Notes: generated by a model from the sequence alone, not told the origin. A DNA stretch of 6,840 bases from UKL13-2 sp043756275 (GCA_043756275.1 JAYURJ010000003.1:1-6840); one strand, 5' to 3'. Positions 1 through 6,309 are shown, counted from the first letter of the stretch. Translations and numbers: made by a program.

Positions 1-1961
1 ACGTACTTGGCCGGTTCCCAAAACATCACCAAGCTGTCGTTGAGCGAAGTCTCAACCAATATTGACGGGTACGCTTTCTTCTCGATATTGTCGTAGGGCG
101 AATAGGAGCGCATGTATTTGTAAGGCTTTTCTTCGTTCGGGTTGCCCCATTCAAGATACTCACCCACCGTCAATGGCAGCGACGCATCAAGCATCGTGTT
201 CATGACATCGACAAACGGCACCTGCGACACCACTGCTTTGAACAAATCCGGCCGCATATTGGACACCGCACCCATTAACAAGCCGCCGGCGCTTCCACCC
301 TGAATCACGAGCTGCGAGGGTTGGGTGTATTTTTTATCGATCAGATATTTGGCGGCATCGATGAAATCGGTGAAGGTGTTCATCTTCTTCATCATCTTGC
401 CGTCATCGTGCCACTGCTTGCCCATCTCGCCGCCACCACGAATGTGCGCGATGGCAAAAATCATGCCGCGATCAAGCAATGCGAGACTTGATGATCTGAA
501 TGCGAGCGGCATCGAAAGACCATAAGAGCCATAGGCGTACAAAAGCGTTGGTTGTGGTCCGCTTTTCTTGAGTGATTTCCTGTAGACCAGCGACATCGGC
601 ACTTTGGTGCCATCCGTTGCGGTGACCGTCACGCGCTCGGATTGATAATCCTTGGTGTCGTATCCACCCAGCACCGGTTGCTGTTTTTTAAGCGTGCGCT
701 GGCGCGTGGCGACATCGTAATCAAACACCGAGCCCGGAGTCACCAGCGAGCCATAATTGAAGCGATAGAGTTTGGCGTCGAACTCCGCGTTTTGCCCGGG
801 GGATGCCTCAAATGCTGCTTCCGGGAAGGTGATGCTGTGCGGCTTTTTGGTTTTAATGTCGAACACCCGTAATTGCGGCAAGCCAGCGGTTTTTTCAATC
901 GCGACAAAAAAATCCTTGAACATGTCCACGCCATCGAGCTTCACATCCTTGCGATGCGGGATCAGCTCTTTCCAGTTCTTCTTGTCGGCTTTATTTGCCA
1001 ACCCCGAAACAGGTGCAACAACGAGCCGATAGTTGCGGCCCTTGTCGTTGGTCACGATATAGAAATCCTTGCCGTGGTGATCAATCGAATACTTGATGTT
1101 TTCTTTACGCTTTAGATACGACGTAAACGTGCCCTGCGGTTTGTTCGCGTCAAGCAGGTATTGCTCGCTGGTTTCGGAGCTCGCTGAATCGAGAATGATG
1201 TAGGCCATGTTGCGGGTCGAATCGATGCTGATGCCGTAGAGCTCATCTTTTTCGTTGAATAGCTCAACGGCCTTGCCGCCGATGACGTGTCTAAAGAGCC
1301 GATCTGAACGCTTGGTGGTTTCATCCTCAGTCACGTAGAAGAGGGTTTTGTTGTCATTGGCCCATGCGACGGAAGTCACGCGTTCTGCTTTATCGGCTAG
1401 CGCTTTGCCCGATTCCATATCTTTAACATTGAGCGTGTACTGGCGAAAGCCGGTGATGTCGAGCGAGTAAGCTAACAACTTGCCATTTGGCGACACCGAG
1501 AAGCTGCCCAACCCCAGAAATGGTTTGCCCTTCGCCAGCTCGTTCAGGTCGAGGACGATTTCCTCAGGCGCTGTCAGTGCGCCTTTCTTGCGCGCGTAAA
1601 TTGAATACTGCTTACCCATCTCGGTGCGCGAGTAATACCAGTAGTCGCCTTTTTGATAAGGAACGTTTTCGTCGGTTTCTTTAATCCGCGACAGCATGTC
1701 CGTGTACAGCGTTTCACGGAAAGCCTCATGCGGCTTCATGAATGCATCGGTGTAGGCGTTTTCGGCCTTCAGATAGTCGGTGACTTCGGGTACCGTTTTA
1801 TCGCGCAACCAGAAATAATCATCGACGCGCTTGTCACCGAAATTTTCAAACGTTTTTGGTTTTTTAGCAGCGACGGGTGGCATTGGCGTAGTTGGATTCT
1901 GAGAAAAGGCAAACGAAGAAAACAGCATGAGAGCGAAGATCAAAAATATATTGCGCAGCAT
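1..1961 (-). CDS. Oligopeptidase B-like S9A serine peptidase, exported, 3' end cut by window edge
   Basis: Prolyl-oligopeptidase family enzyme that hydrolyses short peptides; classical oligopeptidase B (OpB) cuts after Arg/Lys. The 653 visible codons start at ATG 1961-1959, with GAAGGA as ribosome binding site at 1973-1968. Residues 1-20 form a signal peptide (MLRNIFLIFALMLFSSFAFS, then Gln), so the mature enzyme should be periplasmic, unlike the leaderless E. coli enzyme. An N-terminal region with the beta-propeller pattern spans about 35-450, followed by the catalytic alpha/beta-hydrolase domain: YGSYG 477-481, RGGGE 508-512, GGSAGG with nucleophile Ser557, and NDSLVMFWEPAKY with Asp642. 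The Ser-Asp distance of 85 equals that of E. coli OpB (532/617), so the His should be near residue 677, about 24 codons beyond the edge. The positions of the S2 aspartates (Asp460/Asp462 in Salmonella) are Pro485 and Ala487, and that of S1 Glu578 is Leu603; Glu601 (Glu576) is kept. Specificity may therefore differ. Divergent from the gene at 2167. Confidence 0.93.
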   Translation of the reverse strand, partial: MLRNIFLIFALMLFSSFAFSQNPTTPMPPVAAKKPKTFENFGDKRVDDYFWLRDKTVPEVTDYLKAENAYTDAFMKPHEAFRETLYTDMLSRIKETDENVPYQKGDYWYYSRTEMGKQYSIYARKKGALTAPEEIVLDLNELAKGKPFLGLGSFSVSPNGKLLAYSLDITGFRQYTLNVKDMESGKALADKAERVTSVAWANDNKTLFYVTEDETTKRSDRLFRHVIGGKAVELFNEKDELYGISIDSTRNMAYIILDSASSETSEQYLLDANKPQGTFTSYLKRKENIKYSIDHHGKDFYIVTNDKGRNYRLVVAPVSGLANKADKKNWKELIPHRKDVKLDGVDMFKDFFVAIEKTAGLPQLRVFDIKTKKPHSITFPEAAFEASPGQNAEFDAKLYRFNYGSLVTPGSVFDYDVATRQRTLKKQQPVLGGYDTKDYQSERVTVTATDGTKVPMSLVYRKSLKKSGPQPTLLYAYGSYGLSMPLAFRSSSLALLDRGMIFAIAHIRGGGEMGKQWHDDGKMMKKMNTFTDFIDAAKYLIDKKYTQPSQLVIQGGSAGGLLMGAVSNMRPDLFKAVVSQVPFVDVMNTMLDASLPLTVGEYLEWGNPNEEKPYKYMRSYSPYDNIEKKAYPSILVETSLNDSLVMFWEPAKY

Positions 1962-1990
1962 CGTCAATCCTTCAAATCGGCAAGAGCGAA

Positions 1991-1996
1991 ATTATA
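1991..1996 (-). promoter_or_regulatory. Putative -10 element (TATAAT) for the oligopeptidase gene
   Basis: A perfect TATAAT reads on the minus strand at 1996-1991, about 30 nt upstream of the oligopeptidase ATG. No convincing -35 hexamer lies 16-18 nt further upstream; a TTGACG on the same strand (2010-2005) is only 8 nt away, too close to pair with it. The call rests on the -10 and its position alone. Confidence 0.4.
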
Positions 1997-2154
1997 GTCC
2001 GGCGCGTCAAAACGGGTGTGGCGGTTTGTAACGAATGGATACACTTCGGTGGCCAACATTGTCGCCGTCCACGAGGCAAGTCCGTTATCCTTATTGCATC
2101 CGCTACGCGTCTTATTCGCCTCTTCCGCCATCCCCTGTCATTGACTAAACTCTG

Positions 2155-2160
2155 AAAGGA
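2155..2160 (+). promoter_or_regulatory. Ribosome binding site AAAGGA
   Basis: AAAGGA ends 6 nt before the ATG at 2167. This near-consensus Shine-Dalgarno sequence fixes the start of the small exported protein. Confidence 0.75.
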
Positions 2161-2166
2161 TAAAAT

Positions 2167-2523
2167 ATGAACACCAGAAACTTCATCGCTACATCAATTG
2201 CAATTTTGTCTGCAACGCTAATCGCGCCCGCGTTCGCGCAGGGTACTAATACCCCCAACATCGACAAACGCCAAGCCAATCAGGCAGCGCGCATTGAACA
2301 AGGCAAAGCCTCCGGCGAGTTGAATGCCAAGGAAGCCGCGCGGCTCGACGCTGGCCAGGCAAAAGTTTCCGCGAAAGAAGCCAAGGCCAAATCCGACGGC
2401 GTCGTGACCAAAAAAGAGCGCGCCAAGCTTCAGCAGGCGGAGAACAAGCAAAGCCGCAAGATCAAACGCCAAAAGCATGACGCGCAAAAAGCACCCACAC
2501 CGGCACCTGCCGTGACGAACTAA
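2167..2523 (+). CDS. Small exported Lys/Ala/Gln-rich protein of unknown function
   Basis: 118-residue protein. Residues 1-24 form a clear signal peptide ending in the Ala-x-Ala box AFA before Gln25, so the mature protein of about 94 residues should be periplasmic or secreted. The mature part is very hydrophilic, strongly basic and predicted helical. It seems to contain two related helix-turn-helix units: RIEQGKASGELNAKEAARLD (42-61) and KEAKAKSDGVVTKKERAKLQ (70-89), sharing a G-x-[LV]-x-x-[KE]-E-x-x-[RK]-L core in which a Gly turn is followed by a charged helix. The tail is Pro/Ala-rich (APTPAPAVTN). It has no Cys and no recognised catalytic motif. Similar small proteins occur in betaproteobacteria as hypothetical exported proteins, by memory. 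Monocistronic: good ribosome binding site upstream and a terminator 23 nt after the stop. Function unknown; nucleic-acid or surface-polymer binding would fit the charge but is speculation. Confidence 0.85.
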   Translation: MNTRNFIATSIAILSATLIAPAFAQGTNTPNIDKRQANQAARIEQGKASGELNAKEAARLDAGQAKVSAKEAKAKSDGVVTKKERAKLQQAENKQSRKIKRQKHDAQKAPTPAPAVTN

Positions 2524-2546
2524 GTCAATCAAGCGAATCTCCTGTT

Positions 2547-2582
2547 CGCCCGGCGCATCGAAAGGTGGCCGGGCGTTTTTTT
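2547..2582 (+). terminator. Rho-independent terminator after the small exported protein gene
   Basis: A perfect 7-bp stem CGCCCGG/CCGGGCG (2547-2553 with 2569-2575), a 15-nt loop and a run of seven T (2576-2582). It lies 23 nt after the stop codon at 2523 and separates this gene from the operon that follows. Confidence 0.88.
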
Positions 2583-2627
2583 GCAGCTTCCATTCATCGG
2601 GGACAGGACGCAGCGCTCGGCGTGGAT

Positions 2628-2636
2628 TGCTATACT
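2628..2636 (+). promoter_or_regulatory. Putative extended -10 promoter of the fRMsr-polymerase-SDR gene string
   Basis: TGCTATACT matches the extended -10 pattern TGnTATAAT at 5 of 6 core positions. No good -35 is visible 17 nt upstream, as often with extended -10 promoters. Transcription would start near 2643, giving a leader of about 30 nt before the ATG at 2673. This agrees with the chosen start and argues against a start further upstream, inside the preceding terminator. Confidence 0.45.
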
Positions 2637-2672
2637 GTTTGTTTTTACAGCTTTCTCGGGAAATGCCATTTC

Positions 2673-3179
2673 ATGTTTCAAGCTGCTGCGGTGGACGCAT
2701 CCACCAAAAACATTTTTTATGACGACCTCAGCAAGCAGCTCGGTGGCTTGCTGAGCGGTGAGCGCGATTTCATCGCCAATGCCGCCAATCTGTCGGCGCT
2801 CATTTTCCTGATGCTGCCTGATTTAAATTGGGCAGGATTTTATTTACTGCGCGGCAACGAACTGATCCTCGGCCCGTTTCAGGGCAAACCTGCGTGCGTG
2901 CGCATTCCCGTTTGGCCTGCGCCGCGCGGCGTGTGTGGTGCCGCTGCGTTTGAGCGCAAAACGCAGTTGGTTGCCAATGTGCACGATTTCCCCGGGCACA
3001 TTGCCTGCGATTCGGCGTCGAACTCTGAGATCGTGGTGCCACTGATTGTGAACGACAAGGTGATCGGTGTACTCGATATCGACAGCCCCAAGTTGGCGCG
3101 TTTTGATCACGATGATCAGGTCGGCATCGAGCAGTTGGTAAAAATTTTTCTCGATATGACTGAACCACCAGGCAACTGA
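2673..3179 (+). CDS. msrC: Free methionine-(R)-sulfoxide reductase (GAF-domain, fRMsr)
   Basis: Cytosolic enzyme that reduces free methionine-(R)-sulfoxide to methionine, with thioredoxin-type electron donors. 168 residues from ATG 2673, close to the 165 of E. coli MsrC (YebR). The open frame continues upstream to an ATG at 2565, but that lies inside the preceding terminator and before the likely promoter, and the added residues have no family counterpart. The family blocks are all present: NWAGFYLLRGNELILGPFQG (52-71), CVRIP (75-79), RGVCGAA (85-91), GHIACDSASNSEIVVPL (108-124) and GVLDIDSP (132-139). The three redox/catalytic Cys are Cys75, Cys88 and Cys112 (E. coli 84, 94, 118). Cys88-Cys112 spacing is standard (24), but Cys75-Cys88 is 13 instead of 10, because WPAP replaces a single Gly in the loop. 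First gene of the string: 11 nt separate its stop from the polymerase start. Confidence 0.93.
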   Translation: MFQAAAVDASTKNIFYDDLSKQLGGLLSGERDFIANAANLSALIFLMLPDLNWAGFYLLRGNELILGPFQGKPACVRIPVWPAPRGVCGAAAFERKTQLVANVHDFPGHIACDSASNSEIVVPLIVNDKVIGVLDIDSPKLARFDHDDQVGIEQLVKIFLDMTEPPGN

Positions 3180-3190
3180 TTGATGGCATC

Positions 3191-4420
3191 GTGCGACTCA
3201 ACTCCCTCCTCGTCGATTTCAATTCTTACTTTGCTTCCTGCGAGCAGCAAGATAGACCCGAGTTGAGAGGACGGCCCGTCGGCGTGGTGCCGATGCTGGC
3301 TGATACCACCTGTCTAATCGCTGCAAGTTATGAAGCCAAGAAATTTGGCGTCAAGACGCTCACCAACGTCGGTGAAGCGAAGAAGCTGATACCCGACATC
3401 GTGCTGGTGGTCGCGCGGCACGAGCTCTACATCAACTTTCACCATCGGGCGGTTGCGGTCGTGGACAAGATTGCGCCGGTGCGAAAGGTGCTCTCCATCG
3501 ATGAAATGGTGTGCGATCTGCCTGCCAAATGTCATGAGCCCGCTCAGGCGCGCGAGGTCGCAATGCTGATCAAACGTGCGATGGCCGAGCAGATGGGGGA
3601 ATACCTGAAAATTTCTGTTGGCATTGCACCCAATACGTTCCTTGCCAAACTGGCATCTGATATGCAGAAGCCCGACGGGCTGGTGGTCATCGAGTCGCAT
3701 GATGTGCCGGAGAAAATATTGCACCTGCCGTTGCGTGCGTTGCACGGCATCGGTAAAAACATGGAGGCACGGCTCAACCACTACGGCATCGACACCATTG
3801 CCAAACTCTACGCCCGCACGCCGGAGCAGCTTCGCACCGTCTGGGGCGGCGTGGGTGGTGAGCGTTTTTATGCGCGGCTGCGCGGTGAAGAGATCAACGA
3901 CATTGATCACGGCATGGCCTCGATCAGCCACTCGCATGTGCTGGCACCCGATTTGCGTAATGCCGATGACGCCTACGCAGTACTCAATCGTCTCACCCAG
4001 AAAGCGGCGATGCGGTTGCGCAAGGTACTGCATTACACCGGCCGCATCGCGATCAAGGTGAAATACCTGAACGGGCCATCGTGGGAAAACGAGACGCGGT
4101 TTCTGGAGACGCAGGACACGCTCGATCTGATGCACGCACTCGATGCGCTATGGGTGAAATATCCGAAAAAGAAATCACTCACGCCGCTGCAAGTGGGTGT
4201 GACATTTCTCGATTTGACTTCCGAAGAAGCGCAATCAGCGCGACTGTTTGATGATCTCGAACAGACCGGCGACAAGAAAAAACTCAACGCCGCGATCGAT
4301 GACCTGAATCTTCGCTTTGGCAAAAAGGCGGCCTATTTTGGTGGTGCGCATCGCGCACTCGATCACGGCAAGATTGCGATTGCGTTTAACCATATTCCTG
4401 ATGTGGAGACTGAGAAATAA
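3191..4420 (+). CDS. Y-family (ImpB/MucB/SamB-type) translesion DNA polymerase
   Basis: 409-residue DNA polymerase of the UmuC/DinB superfamily, which copies damaged templates. Starts at GTG 3191, 11 nt after the fRMsr stop and with a weak ribosome binding site, suggesting translational coupling. The N-terminus LLVDFNSYFASCEQ carries metal ligand Asp9 and, at the DinB steric-gate position, Phe14. ASYEAKKFGVKT (45-56) is the finger nucleotide-binding block. SIDEM (102-106) gives catalytic Asp104 and Glu105. FLAKLASDMQKPDG (150-163) ends the palm, and LHGIGKNMEARLNHYGI (184-200) is a helix-hairpin-helix of the thumb. The little-finger domain runs from about 240 to 345. SARLFD (349-354) sits where relatives carry a sliding-clamp motif such as QLSLFD and looks like a degenerate version. 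No umuD-like partner is adjacent. Members of this subfamily are often mislabelled 'type VI secretion protein ImpB'. The stop overlaps the next ATG (TAATG). Confidence 0.92.
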   Translation: MRLNSLLVDFNSYFASCEQQDRPELRGRPVGVVPMLADTTCLIAASYEAKKFGVKTLTNVGEAKKLIPDIVLVVARHELYINFHHRAVAVVDKIAPVRKVLSIDEMVCDLPAKCHEPAQAREVAMLIKRAMAEQMGEYLKISVGIAPNTFLAKLASDMQKPDGLVVIESHDVPEKILHLPLRALHGIGKNMEARLNHYGIDTIAKLYARTPEQLRTVWGGVGGERFYARLRGEEINDIDHGMASISHSHVLAPDLRNADDAYAVLNRLTQKAAMRLRKVLHYTGRIAIKVKYLNGPSWENETRFLETQDTLDLMHALDALWVKYPKKKSLTPLQVGVTFLDLTSEEAQSARLFDDLEQTGDKKKLNAAIDDLNLRFGKKAAYFGGAHRALDHGKIAIAFNHIPDVETEK

Positions 4421-4542
4421 TGGCACCCTCAGCCGCCGGAATCAGCGGCACGCCGTTGCCGAAGAAACTTGGCTTGAACGAGGACTGGTCGGGACTAAAA
4501 TTGATGGTGCGAAAAGAAAAACGGGAGAGCTGGAATAAATGA
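4420..4542 (+). pseudogene. Internally deleted remnant of a DUF3052-family gene (40 codons, still open)
   Basis: A 40-codon frame begins at an ATG overlapping the polymerase stop (TAATG, 4418-4422) and ends in a TGA overlapping the next gene's start (ATGA, 4539-4542). Residues 9-18, SGTPLPKKLG, match the conserved N-terminal signature of DUF3052 proteins (typically SGTPLxKKLGIKxG). Residues 21-28, EDWSGLKL, followed by basic residues, match the conserved C-terminal end (typically DxTWSGLKxxxRxKDR). About 100 residues normally lie between these blocks in the family; here only one or two do. I infer an in-frame internal deletion of roughly 300 bp that preserved both junctions. A GGAG ribosome binding site (4405-4408) precedes the ATG. 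It could be a decaying gene, a coupling leader for the dehydrogenase gene, or a functional microprotein. DUF3052 consensus is from memory. Confidence 0.6.
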
Positions 4543-5360
4543 GCGCGCTTAAAGACAACGTCACCATCATCACCGGCGCGTCAACCGGTATCGGCGAGGA
4601 ACTCGCCTACCAGTTAGCGCAACAAAGCGCAAAGCTGGTCCTCGCTGCAAGGCGATTGGATGAACTCAACCGCGTGGCCGAAAAAGCGCGCAGCTTTGGT
4701 GGCAAGGTCATCACCATATCGGCTGACGTGGGCAAATCGGAAGATTGCAAGAAAATCATCGACGCTACAATTACAGAGTTCGGCCGCATCGACACGCTGG
4801 TCAATAACGCGGGCATGACAATGTGGGCAAAATTTGCCGACATCAAGGACGTCGCGATGCTGGAGCGCATCATGCAGGTGAACTACATGGGGGCGGTGTA
4901 CTGCACCCACCACGCGCTACCCCACTTGCTGGCCTCGCGCGGGCGACTGGTGGGTGTGGCGAGCCTGACCGGCCTCGTCGGCGTACCGACGCGCACCGGA
5001 TACGCCGCCAGCAAGCACGCCATGCGTGGTTTCTTTGATTCGCTGCGCATTGAGCTTGCCGATGAAGGTGTAACGGTGACGATGATTTATCCCGGCTTCG
5101 TGGCGACAGGCATTCGCGAAAATGCGACGGGCGCTGATGGCAAACCGGCCAAAATCGACCCGGTGAACAAGGACGATGTGATGAGTGCCGAGGAATGTGC
5201 GGACATCATCGTGCGCGCGATTGAATCCCGCAAACGCGAAGAGATCATGACCGTCAAAGGCAAACTTGGCCAGTGGCTAAAACTCATCGCGCCGGGTGTG
5301 ATCGACGGCATGGCCAAGCGCGCAGTCGAGGGAAACCAGAAGTATGTGGAGCGCTCGTAA
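4539..5360 (+). CDS. Short-chain dehydrogenase/reductase (classical SDR family)
   Basis: 273-residue NAD(P)-dependent oxidoreductase with a Rossmann fold; substrate unknown. Motifs in order: cofactor loop TGASTGIG (12-19); AARR (36-39), whose two Arg after the second strand suggest NADP preference; SADV (61-64); NNAG (89-92); Asn115 in QVNYMG; catalytic Ser142 in ASLTG; and YAASK with Tyr155 and Lys159, completing an Asn-Ser-Tyr-Lys tetrad. YPGFVATGI (184-192) is the usual post-catalytic loop. The C-terminal part (about 230-273) has a hydrophobic stretch, GQWLKLIAPGVIDGMAK, as in DHRS7-like SDRs, that may lie against the membrane. Starts at ATG 4539 in an ATGA overlap with the preceding remnant, with GGGAG at 4523-4527 upstream. 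Last gene of the string; a terminator begins 21 nt after its stop. Confidence 0.92.
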   Translation: MSALKDNVTIITGASTGIGEELAYQLAQQSAKLVLAARRLDELNRVAEKARSFGGKVITISADVGKSEDCKKIIDATITEFGRIDTLVNNAGMTMWAKFADIKDVAMLERIMQVNYMGAVYCTHHALPHLLASRGRLVGVASLTGLVGVPTRTGYAASKHAMRGFFDSLRIELADEGVTVTMIYPGFVATGIRENATGADGKPAKIDPVNKDDVMSAEECADIIVRAIESRKREEIMTVKGKLGQWLKLIAPGVIDGMAKRAVEGNQKYVERS

Positions 5361-5380
5361 CCAGCATAAATAGTGAAAAC

Positions 5381-5445
5381 TCCAGCATTGGCGGGATTCG
5401 TGGCGGCTTTTTTCTCTGAAAGCCGCTCCAGTGCTGGGATTTTTT
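5381..5445 (+). terminator. Nested-hairpin terminator of the operon
   Basis: The outer stem pairs TCCAGCATTGG (5381-5391) with CCAGTGCTGGG (5428-5438), 11 bp with two G-T wobbles. Inside it sits a perfect 8-bp hairpin GCGGCTTT/AAAGCCGC (5403-5410 with 5419-5426). An A and a run of six T (5440-5445) follow the outer stem. The position 21 nt after the dehydrogenase stop fits intrinsic termination of the operon. Confidence 0.8.
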
Positions 5446-5457
5446 ATCCAACGCAGC

Positions 5458-5550
5458 TTGTCATTTCGAACGCAGAGAGAAATCTGCTTCTTCTTTTCCC
5501 CAGACAAACAGCAGATTTCTCACCCGATAAAACCGGGTTCGAAATGACAA
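5458..5550. repeat. 93-bp interrupted inverted-repeat element (MITE/REP-like)
   Basis: The outer arms TTGTCATTTCGAAC (5458-5471) and GTTCGAAATGACAA (5537-5550) are perfect 14-bp inverted repeats. Inner arms GAGAAATCTGCT (5477-5488) and AGCAGATTTCTC (5510-5521) are perfect over 12 bp. The gaps between outer and inner arms are unequal: 5 nt left, 15 nt right; the right one holds a small hairpin ACCCG/CGGGT (5522-5526 with 5534-5538). Sequences of the form GTCATTTCGAACGnAGnGAGAAATCT recur as dispersed palindromes in many environmental bacteria (from memory). It contains no gene, ends 24 nt before the exporter start, and would fold into a strong hairpin in a transcript. No clear target-site duplication is visible. 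Confidence 0.8.
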
Positions 5551-5574
5551 ACCAATTTTGACGAACTCACCATC

Positions 5575-6207
5575 ATGACCCTCAGTACCTGGCTCACCTT
5601 CTTCATCGCCACCATCTTCCTCTGTTTCTCGCCCGGTCCCGGCGCGCTCTCTTCAATGTCCGCCGGCATGAAATATGGCTGGCAGCGCGGCATGTGGAAC
5701 TGCATCGGTATGCAGGTTTCTATCATGGTCAATGTCACGATCATCGCGCTCGGCCTGGGTGCGATCCTGATGGCATCGAACACCGCGTTCGAAGTGATGA
5801 AATGGTGCGGTGCGCTTTATCTTATCTGGCTGGGCATCCAGAAATTTCGTGAAGAACCGGTACCCTTCGAGGAGATTGCGGCGCGTACTGAGTTCAAGGA
5901 CACGACCACCAAAGGCATTTTCATGCAGGGCTTTCTGGTGAGCCAGACCAATCCGAAGGGTTTGATCTTTCTGCTCGCGGTGCTGCCGCAATTCGTTGAT
6001 CCGACGCAGCCGGTGGCGATGCAATACGTGATCCTCACGCTCACATTAAACATCGTTGATCTCATCGCGATGGGTTGCTACACCGCGTTTGCAGCGAAGG
6101 TGCTGATGATGCTGAAAGACCCAGAGCACATTCGATGGACGAATCGGGGGATTGGAAGTTTGTTTATGGCGGCGGGTGGAGCGTTGGCGGTGTTTAAGCG
6201 GGGGTGA
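5575..6207 (+). CDS. LysE/RhtB-family amino-acid exporter
   Basis: 210-residue inner-membrane protein of the LysE superfamily (RhtB-like branch), which exports amino acids or analogues by proton antiport; the substrate cannot be read from sequence. About six membrane segments: roughly 4-20, 43-66, 72-88, 115-140, 148-175 and 192-207. Family signatures are SPGPG (19-23) at the end of the first segment, a Gly/Trp-rich second segment, YLIWLGIQKFR (82-92) and NPKG (126-129) in the fourth. Length matches the usual 200-215. No strong ribosome binding site precedes the ATG at 5575, which follows the 93-bp inverted repeat by 24 nt, so expression may be affected by that element. It stands alone: the preceding operon terminates upstream, and a palindrome-rich non-coding stretch follows. 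I do not assign rhtB, rhtC or another specific symbol. Confidence 0.92.
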   Translation: MTLSTWLTFFIATIFLCFSPGPGALSSMSAGMKYGWQRGMWNCIGMQVSIMVNVTIIALGLGAILMASNTAFEVMKWCGALYLIWLGIQKFREEPVPFEEIAARTEFKDTTTKGIFMQGFLVSQTNPKGLIFLLAVLPQFVDPTQPVAMQYVILTLTLNIVDLIAMGCYTAFAAKVLMMLKDPEHIRWTNRGIGSLFMAAGGALAVFKRG

Positions 6208-6237
6208 GTTTTGCGAACGCTTTTGATTGGTTGAGAG

Positions 6238-6255
6238 CGCCGGGGTTGCCCGGCG
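6238..6255. repeat. GC-rich hairpin after the exporter gene
   Basis: Perfect 7-bp stem CGCCGGG/CCCGGCG with a GTTG loop, 30 nt after the exporter stop. It lacks a T run, so it is at most a weak terminator or mRNA 3'-end stabiliser. Confidence 0.55.
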
Positions 6256-6291
6256 AAGGCTGGGACCCAAGTAAAACAACGTCAACTTAGA

Positions 6292-6309
6292 CCCCGGCCT
6301 CCGCCGGGG
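6292..6309. repeat. GC-rich hairpin CCCCGGC/GCCGGGG
   Basis: Perfect 7-bp stem with a CTCC loop. Sequences of the form CCCCGGCnTnCGCCGGGG are familiar as dispersed intergenic palindromes in GC-rich proteobacteria (from memory). Together with 6238-6255 it forms a pair of GC hairpins 36 nt apart. Confidence 0.55.

Noticed and set aside
1653..1997. 114-codon plus-strand open frame across the start of the oligopeptidase gene
   Set aside because: It is antisense to the signal peptide and N-terminal domain of a clear peptidase gene, and no motif is seen in it.
2141..2166. TTGACT and TAAAAT as promoter of the small exported protein gene
   Set aside because: The spacing is only 14 nt and the -10 would abut the ATG and follow the ribosome binding site, leaving no leader. 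The match is chance.
2565..2672. Upstream extension of the fRMsr gene to ATG 2565
   Set aside because: That ATG lies inside the terminator hairpin of the previous gene and before the likely promoter. The added 36 residues do not fit the family, and 168 residues from 2673 match the expected length.
3314..4135. 273-codon minus-strand open frame inside the polymerase gene
   Set aside because: The plus-strand polymerase has every catalytic motif in this span; the antisense frame shows no recognisable domain.
6238..6255. Rho-independent terminator for the exporter gene
   Set aside because: The stem is good, but no T run follows on either strand; kept only as a hairpin.
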